Assembly (NCBI GenBank): GCA_905215555.1
Contig: CAJMQU010000003.1
Coordinates: forward strand, 62,001 to 126,000
Length of the DNA: 64,000 bases
From: an uncultured bacterium
GTDB taxonomy: Bacteria > Bacteroidota > Bacteroidia > Bacteroidales > Bacteroidaceae
Direction: 5' to 3'
The notes under the pieces are model-generated. The model worked only from the letters and a program-made list of their open reading frames with translations. It did not search any database and was not told the origin of the DNA. Below are positions 40,781-48,269 of this stretch, one piece after another (position 1 is the stretch's first letter; the number at the start of each line of letters is the position of its first letter). The translations under genes were made by a program, and so were the position numbers.

Positions 40781-41362
40781 TTAATCTGTTATCCGATACT
40801 CGTTGATATTGACAAAGGCATCCTTGTTTTCCTTTTTCCATTCTTCAACGAGAACTTCGACTTCCTGCTGCGATTTGACAGGCCGCTCTGCAAGGTCCTC
40901 CAGCCACTCGAACAGCCCCGACATATCGGCAAAGTATTCAGTAAGGTATTCCCCGTCATCCGTGCATACATCGGCGATATACTTGTCAGGAAAGTATTTG
41001 CCCTCACGGTCGTTTGTCCTGTATTCAACCATACCCGGCTCTTCCGATTGATAAAAATAGCGGAGAGACGGGAACTTTTTGCAGACAAAATCGAATGTCT
41101 CGTTGCAAGGCGACCATGCGGTCATAGTCGAGAGTCTCAACACCTCTCCGTCGAGCTGTGGAGTATCCCATTCGCCCCGGCACCACACCTCGTTCCAATC
41201 GCCGCCCAAAGCGTCTACAAGGCAGCCGAGCCATGTCGTTCCGAATCCGTTTTTGACGGACGGCTCTTTCCGTTCCTGTAGTCCTTTCATCAATTCATAG
41301 AGGCTCTTCACTTCTTTTGCGTCGCCCTCTATCACATACGCAGTTGAACACCAATTCGGCAT
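40781..41362 (-). CDS. Api92/YubB-type ferredoxin-like protein
   Basis: The 193-residue protein begins 'MPNWCSTAYVIEGDAKEV', the characteristic start of the Api92-like/DUF1281 group found in plasmids and phages (MPNWC-N-type motif, then a ferredoxin-like fold). Trp/Tyr-rich segments 'WNEVWCRGEWDTPQLDG' and 'TAWSPCNETFDFVCKKFP' agree with that family. The family function is unknown. It is alone behind leader H and ends at a clear terminator. Conserved small proteins of this family also occur in leading regions of plasmids (from memory). Confidence 0.75.
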   Translation of the reverse strand: MPNWCSTAYVIEGDAKEVKSLYELMKGLQERKEPSVKNGFGTTWLGCLVDALGGDWNEVWCRGEWDTPQLDGEVLRLSTMTAWSPCNETFDFVCKKFPSLRYFYQSEEPGMVEYRTNDREGKYFPDKYIADVCTDDGEYLTEYFADMSGLFEWLEDLAERPVKSQQEVEVLVEEWKKENKDAFVNINEYRITD

Positions 41363-41398
41363 AATTTTGAATTTTAACTGTTGAACTTTTTTTTACTT

Positions 41399-41678
41399 TC
41401 CCTTTTCTCAAAGCCTTTTCGGCTTCTTATCGGGATTGATTTTACATGCCGGTTCAATAGCGGACAAAGGACGGATAAGACAAGTAAACAGCCGAAGGAC
41501 TGAACGGAATACCCATCCCGGCAGACGAGGCAGGAGCAGCGATATCCCGTCTGCTCCTGCCCGGCAAAAGACGGGGGACAGAAAGTCAATCTTTGATTTG
41601 GGAAGGCTGCCGTTAACCTCCGAAGGCCGTTAGCACAGCGGTACTTGACGACCGGACAGCACGCTATACCTTTGCATG
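41399..41678 (-). promoter_or_regulatory. Structured leader, copy H
   Basis: A close duplicate of copy G. Pairings: TCCC 41399-41402/GGGA 41432-41435 around AAGCC 41411-41415/GGCTT 41421-41425; CATGC 41445-41449/GCATG 41674-41678; ATAGCG 41457-41462/CGCTAT 41662-41667. It differs from G by a 43-bp insertion at 41522-41564 with its own inverted repeats. Confidence 0.65.
41522..41564. repeat. 43-bp hairpin insertion in leader H
   Basis: Absent from the otherwise matching copy G and flanked by CCCGG on both sides. GCAGGAGCAG 41530-41539 can pair with CTGCTCCTGC 41551-41560, and alternatively GCAGACG 41521-41527 with CGTCTGC 41548-41554; the two pairings exclude each other. Confidence 0.75.
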
Positions 41679-41810
41679 AGAAAATCACTCCGGCAAGGAT
41701 AGCCGATGATGCGATATGGTAAGAACCGGAGCGGGATACTAAAAGAGGGAGGAAAAACAGCCTGCGGTTAAAAAAGAATTTGCGGCTCCTTTACGGCCGG
41801 AAACAAAATT

Positions 41811-41837
41811 CCCCGAACCTGCATGACAGATTCGGGG
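41811..41837 (-). terminator. Terminator of unit at 41896
   Basis: CCCCGAA 41811-41817 pairs with TTCGGGG 41831-41837; on minus it is followed by AATTTTGTTT. It is a near copy of the terminator at 40724-40752, so the duplicated block includes terminator plus leader. Confidence 0.8.
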
Positions 41838-41895
41838 GGGGCATCATTCAATCCAGTCCATTACTTTTTCACATGCTTGTTTTTAGCACTTCATG

Positions 41896-42677
41896 TCATT
41901 CCGTCAATCCGGCGATAGCCTTCCTGATCCCGTTAGTGACGGCTGTCTTTTTAATCCTCGCGATAGACAGGGCCGTGGACAGGCTTGAAGCGGAAACATA
42001 CGACCTGCCGTCCTTTGATACCAGAAACCGCCCCTTGTCGAGAACGGACTGCCAGTACGGTTCGATAAGTTTGTTTTCGAGCAGGGCGTCGAACATGACA
42101 GCCACGTGGCGGACGTTGTTTACCCGAATGCTGAAATCTTCCCGGCAGGAGAAAAGTGCCTCCATGTCCTCGACGCAGAGCGTAGAAACGCAAAACAGAT
42201 GAAAAACTGTGGCACAAGCCACGATGCCTTTCATTTGTTCTCTGGAAAAATTGCAGCCAAAAGAAAGTGTAGGAATGCGCGTTGGATTATCCGCGCCGGG
42301 ATTGCCGGGAGATGACTCGTAGAAGTCGTACTTCCACTTCAGTCTCATGCAATCCTCGAAAGTGAACGTATCGGCGGTAAAGAACTTCTTGACGAGACCT
42401 GCACAGTCGGTTAACAGCCCTTTGACGATGTGAATATTCATTTCGTGACAATTCTTACAAACCGCATTGTCGCAGTTGATATAACGGCGGCTGTTTATGA
42501 AATCATCCACATAGCGGCTGTACCGCTTGCCATTTACGATGACGTCTTGAAGATAAAAGTCTCTCGCTTCGGAGAGCAATGCAATAAATTCGTCTGCTAT
42601 ATCCTGTTCGGTAGCAAAATGGGTTAGATGTTGCTTCCCTTCAAAAAAAGAGAAGACATGTTACATTTCTCTTTCAT
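41896..42677 (-). CDS. Hypothetical protein with T7-tract frameshift near start
   Basis: The clear coding frame ends at 41896 and runs up to a stop at 42661 without an ATG; only a TTG at 42579 is in frame. An ATG at 42677 (or 42659) in another frame reads 'MKEKCNMSSLF' and would join the main frame at a run of seven T (42643-42649 on the plus strand as A7) if one more T were present. The complete protein would be about 260 residues, with Cys residues in 'CDNAVCKNCHEM' suggesting a metal site. A sequencing error, a recent mutation or slippage are all possible. Function unknown. Confidence 0.6.
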
Positions 42678-42723
42678 GTCTGTTTACTTATTTATATTTT
42701 GAGTTCAAATTTGATGATAGTTT

Positions 42724-42753
42724 AAAGGCGCCGTACAGACGTACGACGCCTTT
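42724..42753 (-). terminator. Terminator of second lipoprotein gene
   Basis: AAAGGCGcCGTAC 42724-42736 pairs with GTACGaCGCCTTT 42741-42753, 28 nt past the stop at 42781. It marks the 3' end of the exopolysaccharide locus. Confidence 0.75.
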
Positions 42754-42780
42754 GTAAACCTTATGTAATCCTAATAGTAA

Positions 42781-44964
42781 TTATCTTTCCGTCAAACGGA
42801 ACACCTGTAATCCGTTCAGCCCATACGCCACAAAAATGTAGCCGTCAACTACTTTTACGAAGTTGGCGGATTTTCCTCCGCTGTGGGTATATGACGCCAC
42901 TTCTTTTAGCGTTTGTTTGTCCAGAATACGCAATCCTTTTTCGCCGTATGCCACGTAGATATGCGTGTCGTCATAGTCAAGACCATTGACCCTTGCCTTG
43001 CCGTTCAGTCTGAACTCACCGTTCACTGCACCTCCGGTATAACGTCTCAGCCCGTTGCCACCCAAAGCCACATAGATGTTTGCGTCGTCTGACAGACAAA
43101 CGTTCTTGCCGTTGGCGGGGGTAATCACCGCATCGGTCAGTTGAGCTTGGGCGTTGGAGAAGGTATAGTCATTCAATCCATAGGTGGTGATTACCGCACC
43201 GGCTTGCTCTTCACTGCGCGAGGCAAGGTTAAGAGCAACGAACTTGTCACCACCCAAGCTGATATACTTGGCAGATCCTTCGGTTTCTTTCAGTCCGGCA
43301 AGTGTCATGTCCGTTGCGTTGATGGTATGGAAGCCGTTAGAGGCGGCTACTTGATAGTAGTTGCCGTTACGCACCACGCAGTTGGCGTCGCCGGCACCTA
43401 ACCGAACAAAGGACATGGAGCTTTCTCCACCTTGATATACGCCGTCTGCACCCAAGGGAAGATAAGCAAGGAACCCGCCTTTTCTGTCACTGCCGGTAAG
43501 GAACACGTTTCCGTTATCAACAATCAGGTGGTTGAAGTCACGGAGGTCAGTCGGGCGCATGTACGAAATCAGGCTGATTTCATTATTGGAACCGAATCTG
43601 AAAACTTCGGCACATCCGTCATACTCCGCTCCGTTTTTATGATACGACACATATACATTGCCGTTTGCCGATTGCACGCAGGTAGCCGACAGATAGTGGT
43701 CGTGTTCCTGCGGGCTGGTAATCTGTGCGATGTGGTCGATGTCAACACCATTTTTGTCATCATCCGATGCGTCGGGAGTATATCCAGGGGTACATTCCGA
43801 TTCCTCAAGCCGGGTATCGTCATCCTCGTTTATCTTGACATTCGCAAGAAATTCAAGTTTACTCTGGTCTTCTACACCTTTGATATCACCTTTGTAGTGT
43901 AATCCCATGTTGCCCTTGAATACGTTTCTAAGGTCGGTACGATCTACTTCGATACTTTGGGTATTCACTACGGCGTATTCCTCGCCGGAGACCTCGACAG
44001 ATGCGCCACCTGTCACTTTCAGATTGCCGAGGTCGAGCAGCCCGGCTCCATTTATGGTTAATGCAGCTCCCAATCCGACGGTTGTCACGGGTGATTTTAC
44101 ATAGGATGTGGCATAGTAAACCGTGTTTTCAGTTACGCTAAGGCTCTTTTCATAGATGCCCTTGCAAGTGCTGAAAATATAAGCACCGGCTGAGGCTGTG
44201 AATTCAGGTGATACCAGAGGTCCATGCACATAGAGCATACCATTGCTTACCGATGTCTTGGTCGCCACATTCAATCCCACGATTACATTCGATAAACCGC
44301 CGTTATGTATAGTCAGTTCGCCTCCAATGTTGAGTTCTCCATCGACGTTGAACATCCCTTGTGAGTTCAACGAACCGGGGATGGAAAGGTCTTCCTGAGT
44401 GTGGAACACACTTTCTCTCTCGGTGGAGAAATCATTACCACGGAAACTGAACTTACCGCCTACATAGGTATAAATTTCCACTTTCGCCGCCAAATGTTCG
44501 GGATAAGAAAGGCTACCACCGTTAAGCACATAGATACGGCCGGTTCCGGTTACACTTCTCAGTGTCATGTTTCCATTCACATAGAAGTTGGCTCCGTTTA
44601 AGTTCAGATTAAATTCCGCTTCTACTCCCTTCGGAAGTACGAAATTTTTCCCCGACGGATTCTTCGGATCGAAATCGGATAGTGACATATCCTTGGCATC
44701 TCCCGGTACGGGAGGTTGTGCCAATGCCCTTGTTCTTGCGCTGTACATAGCGGATTGTTCCCACGGATATGCGACATAACGGTCAGGAACCGAATACATT
44801 TCTACTCGTCCGGCAAGTGCGGCGACATCGTTGTTTACTTCTACGCCACTCTGTTCTACCTTCAGTGTTCCCGGCGGACTCGTGAGGTTGTCATCCGAGC
44901 ACGAGGCGAGCAGCCCTATGCCGCCCAATAATAGGGCGGCAATACGATTGTTCATGTGATTCAA
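42781..44964 (-). CDS. Propeller lipoprotein 2 of exopolysaccharide locus
   Basis: The 727-residue lipoprotein has signal peptide and lipobox 'LLASC' with 'SDD' behind the Cys (residues 18-25), which favours export to the surface in Bacteroidota. Residues 100-370 consist of short beta repeats like a right-handed helix or bactofilin-like stack ('ANFYVNGNMTLRSVTGTG', 'GELNIGGELTIHNGG'). Residues 400-727 look like a beta-propeller with repeats of the LVIVD kind ('IYVAYGEKGLRILDKQTLKEV', cut at 20; 'IFVAYGLNGLQVFRL'). It is a clear paralog of the protein at 48270-50348. A role in holding or sensing the polysaccharide at the surface is inferred from its place. Confidence 0.75.
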   Translation of the reverse strand: MNHMNNRIAALLLGGIGLLASCSDDNLTSPPGTLKVEQSGVEVNNDVAALAGRVEMYSVPDRYVAYPWEQSAMYSARTRALAQPPVPGDAKDMSLSDFDPKNPSGKNFVLPKGVEAEFNLNLNGANFYVNGNMTLRSVTGTGRIYVLNGGSLSYPEHLAAKVEIYTYVGGKFSFRGNDFSTERESVFHTQEDLSIPGSLNSQGMFNVDGELNIGGELTIHNGGLSNVIVGLNVATKTSVSNGMLYVHGPLVSPEFTASAGAYIFSTCKGIYEKSLSVTENTVYYATSYVKSPVTTVGLGAALTINGAGLLDLGNLKVTGGASVEVSGEEYAVVNTQSIEVDRTDLRNVFKGNMGLHYKGDIKGVEDQSKLEFLANVKINEDDDTRLEESECTPGYTPDASDDDKNGVDIDHIAQITSPQEHDHYLSATCVQSANGNVYVSYHKNGAEYDGCAEVFRFGSNNEISLISYMRPTDLRDFNHLIVDNGNVFLTGSDRKGGFLAYLPLGADGVYQGGESSMSFVRLGAGDANCVVRNGNYYQVAASNGFHTINATDMTLAGLKETEGSAKYISLGGDKFVALNLASRSEEQAGAVITTYGLNDYTFSNAQAQLTDAVITPANGKNVCLSDDANIYVALGGNGLRRYTGGAVNGEFRLNGKARVNGLDYDDTHIYVAYGEKGLRILDKQTLKEVASYTHSGGKSANFVKVVDGYIFVAYGLNGLQVFRLTER

Positions 44965-45024
44965 TTGTTTTTTACTCGTTTTTCTTGGATAAAAAATTAT
45001 ACATCAGGTTTACTTATTCCAGAT

Positions 45025-48000
45025 TTAGAGAAGGATGAAATGAGAGCCGAGTGCGGATTTCAGTTCCTCATCCAGTTTTTTCGCATTGATGGGTTTGGAT
45101 ACATAGCTGTTGAATCCGTTTTCCATGATTCTCTCTTTGTCCGAAGCGAACGCGTATGCCGTCACGGCAATGATAGGCACAGTCGTAGATTTCTTACGAA
45201 TCTCTCGGGTAGCTTCATAACCGTCCATTCTGGGCATATTTATGTCCATGATGACGAGCTGGGGATTGTGCTCATTGAAGAGTTCTACGGCTTCAACGCC
45301 ATCCCATGCGTGTATCAGTTTGTAGTGCGAGCTGAGAATCGACTCAAAAAGCATATAATTGCTTTCATTGTCTTCTGCTATCAGGAGTGTCACTTTTTCA
45401 CGTTCAATGGTTTCTTTCGGTTCTTCCAGTTTTTCAACCTCTTTGTGAATTGTTGCCGGCAAATAAGGAATCGTAAACCAGAACGTACTGCCTTTACCTT
45501 CACCTTTGGATTCTACGCCAATCTGGCCTTTCATCTTATCGACTATGCTTTTGCTGATAGACAATCCCAGTCCGGTTCCCTGAGCGAAATCATTGAGTTT
45601 GGTGAAACGCTGGAAGATGCGCGCCTGTCCCTCTTTCGATATTCCGCATCCAGTATCCCGCACGAAGAAATAAATATTATCATCCTGCACTTCATAACCG
45701 AATGTAATGCTTCCCTTACTTGTAAACTTGCAGGCATTTGTGAGCAAGTTGATGATTACTTGCGACAGACGATTCGGCTCCGTTTCAATACAACAATCTG
45801 CTGCCCCCAAGGTGTAATTTAGTACCACTCCTTGTTGCACTTTCGTACGCATTGTTTCCTCTATACCACGGACCAGCTCATTCAGATCGATAGGCTTATA
45901 AATGAATTCCAGCGTGTTGGCTTCCACTTTCGCCAGGTCAAGAATATCACCGATGAGTTGCAACAACAGTTGGTTGTTGTTCTCGATGATATTGATGAAC
46001 TTCTGCTTTTTCTCTTGATCTTCCGTCGTTGTCAGCAGGTTGGAGAATCCTACAATAGCATTCAGCGGTGTGCGTATCTCGTGGCTCATATTGGCAAGGA
46101 ACGCCGACTTCAGGCGGTCTGATTCTTTGGCAGCTTCCTTTGCCGCTATAAGATTAGCTTCCTGCTGTTTGCGTGCGGTAATAAGGAGCAGTGAACCGAT
46201 CAGTTCTACAGGACGTTGTTGCTCATTGTATTTCGACACAGAGGCATTGATTTCCATCCAGTCAACAGTCTTTTTACCACCATCTTCGGAAAGAACCCTG
46301 AACTCACCCTTGACATATTGCTTGGTACCGTCAAGCAAGCCTTGATACAGCAGTTTGACTTTGTCCATATCTTCCGGATGTATTCTTTTGAAGTATTCAT
46401 TCTCCTCAATAATATGAGTACACATGGTTGATTCCGAATGTTTCGGTAAATTCATATGCTGCATGACCCTGTTAGCTTCACAGGCGATGATATGCTTCCT
46501 CAGATCCCATTTCCACGGAATGATATGTGCTACAGCCAATGTCATTTCCAAGGTTTTGGAAGCATCTTTCAGAGACTTCTCCGATTTCATCTTGTCCGTA
46601 ACATCCACACCGAAGAGCTCGACCTCGTCATCGCTCAATGTCTGACATATCAGAAAATCATAGTAAGTGTCGGTTTGCGAAAAATAATGCGTGAACTTGA
46701 TATTTTTCTTTGTATCTCGCAGATTATCAATCAATCCGAGGATGTATGTAGTGTCAAAAAGACTGTTACGGTCACCGGTACCTGTATTCTTTGCGACCAA
46801 TTCGTCGGCCTCATAGTTACCCGATACAAAGTTTACATCAATCATTTTTCTGGTAGCATCCGGACTTATCTTTCCTGTCATGTAGCATATCGGCATATTG
46901 TTCACCATCTTGTCCCGCGAAGACATTAATGCCATACGCTTACGCTGGAATATCATTACCAGCCCGAAGATACATAGAATAGCTATCAACAAGACTCCGC
47001 CCAAAATAATTTGCCATGAATAGAGTTCCCATAACCCTTTCGGTTTGTTGATGAAAATCGTGTCTTCCGGACAACTGCTTTCAGATATTATATTATCACT
47101 CAAACGGTCATAATTTATCTTGGGGACTTTTTTCGTAGCATAAGAGAATGGAAGATTACGCATATCACCGGTCTCCTGCATTACATGTAGGGCAGACATG
47201 CAGTTTGCTATTATTTCATCCTGATCTGCATAATAGCCTCCGATGGCTCCGGCATTAAGATAATTTTCTTTCAAAGAAAACACAGGATGGGGGGCAGTAG
47301 ATATCAACTTGAAATCTCCGGTTACAAGCATAGGATAGCCGAAAGCACTCGGACGAGAATAATACCATGTAGATAGTAGAATACCAATACTCAAATCTTG
47401 CGAATTTAGATATTTCTGCATATCATTTCGGGATTTTTCAGATGCAATTAACCATTCATATTCAAGTTCCGGATATTTCACCGCAATGTACTCCCTTATA
47501 TCCTTATCCAATTTGATGTTGGAGACAAGGTCATCGGATGCGAGCACCAGTTTCTTCATATCCGGCTGCATACTGACCATCATGTCGATGGTTTCCTTGT
47601 ATAAGTTGGACACTTCAATATATGTGAAATTGTATTGGCTCCTTATCTCCGACAAGGGTATTTGTGTCTTATCCAAATAAGACCTGTCACCGGACAGATA
47701 TTTTTCATTCAGCCCTATTTTATCATCCTCTCCCAAATACAGCATGGGAATATCCCCCCATTCGCTTTTTATACGGTCGCGTAAGGAGAATGCCATTTTG
47801 CCTATCAGTACAAGGAAGTCCGGACGATTGTGCTTGAAACGGTCGAAAACTCCGTTTTCAATCTTGTAATACATGGAATCCGTGCGGACAAGCGTACTGT
47901 TCATGTGAACCAGATTGCAGTTAAGCTGGTCATTGTTTGCCGCTTCCAGCATGAACGGGGTAATATAGCTCTGTACCCACGGTGCGCTTTCATTGTATGA

Positions 48001-48144
48001 ATTGATAATCAGCAAGTTTTTTTCCTGCGAGGCTGCATACAAAGGAGAAGATACCAATAGCTGCGACACAGAGATAATTAAAAAGACAATCAGGCAAGGG
48101 AAAAGACGCCTGTGCCTCAAAATGTGATTTGATAATTTTACCAT
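45025..48144 (-). CDS. Hybrid sensor kinase with periplasmic ABC-type binding domain
   Basis: The 1039-residue protein starts with a signal/anchor (residues 14-37), then a periplasmic domain like ABC sugar-binding proteins (about 40-365, 'NLLIINSYNESAPWVQSY'). A transmembrane helix follows (about 373-395), then PAS-like regions, HisKA 'SHEIRTPLNAIVGF' (about 687), HATPase 'DTGCGISKEG' and 'GTGLGLSISKSIV', and a C-terminal receiver with 'VIMDINMPRMDGYEATR' (Asp acceptor). It lacks a DNA-binding output domain. It has its own transcription unit between two lipoprotein genes: a hairpin at 48220-48255 separates it from the upstream operon. Confidence 0.88.
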   Translation of the reverse strand: MVKLSNHILRHRRLFPCLIVFLIISVSQLLVSSPLYAASQEKNLLIINSYNESAPWVQSYITPFMLEAANNDQLNCNLVHMNSTLVRTDSMYYKIENGVFDRFKHNRPDFLVLIGKMAFSLRDRIKSEWGDIPMLYLGEDDKIGLNEKYLSGDRSYLDKTQIPLSEIRSQYNFTYIEVSNLYKETIDMMVSMQPDMKKLVLASDDLVSNIKLDKDIREYIAVKYPELEYEWLIASEKSRNDMQKYLNSQDLSIGILLSTWYYSRPSAFGYPMLVTGDFKLISTAPHPVFSLKENYLNAGAIGGYYADQDEIIANCMSALHVMQETGDMRNLPFSYATKKVPKINYDRLSDNIISESSCPEDTIFINKPKGLWELYSWQIILGGVLLIAILCIFGLVMIFQRKRMALMSSRDKMVNNMPICYMTGKISPDATRKMIDVNFVSGNYEADELVAKNTGTGDRNSLFDTTYILGLIDNLRDTKKNIKFTHYFSQTDTYYDFLICQTLSDDEVELFGVDVTDKMKSEKSLKDASKTLEMTLAVAHIIPWKWDLRKHIIACEANRVMQHMNLPKHSESTMCTHIIEENEYFKRIHPEDMDKVKLLYQGLLDGTKQYVKGEFRVLSEDGGKKTVDWMEINASVSKYNEQQRPVELIGSLLLITARKQQEANLIAAKEAAKESDRLKSAFLANMSHEIRTPLNAIVGFSNLLTTTEDQEKKQKFINIIENNNQLLLQLIGDILDLAKVEANTLEFIYKPIDLNELVRGIEETMRTKVQQGVVLNYTLGAADCCIETEPNRLSQVIINLLTNACKFTSKGSITFGYEVQDDNIYFFVRDTGCGISKEGQARIFQRFTKLNDFAQGTGLGLSISKSIVDKMKGQIGVESKGEGKGSTFWFTIPYLPATIHKEVEKLEEPKETIEREKVTLLIAEDNESNYMLFESILSSHYKLIHAWDGVEAVELFNEHNPQLVIMDINMPRMDGYEATREIRKKSTTVPIIAVTAYAFASDKERIMENGFNSYVSKPINAKKLDEELKSALGSHFILL

Positions 48145-48219
48145 ATTCGAGTCTTCTTTATATTTGTTGAACCGCCATGCTTGACGCCCGTATCAACATG
48201 ATGGTATGTTTACAATAAT

Positions 48220-48255
48220 GCAAAGTGGGGTATAATCCGAGCCTCCCCACTTTGC
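48220..48255 (-). terminator. Terminator after the synthase operon
   Basis: GCAAAGTGGGG 48220-48230 pairs with CCCCACTTTGC 48245-48255 (11 bp), 15 nt past the stop at 48270. The T-tract (CATTATTGT) is weak. Confidence 0.65.
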
Positions 48256-48269
48256 ACCTTATACAATCC

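Noticed and set aside
41896..42660. Gene at 41896 truncated by insertion of the exopolysaccharide locus
   Set aside because: An ATG with a fitting N-terminus exists at 42677, and a single added T in a T7 run would join the frames, so no truncation needs to be assumed.
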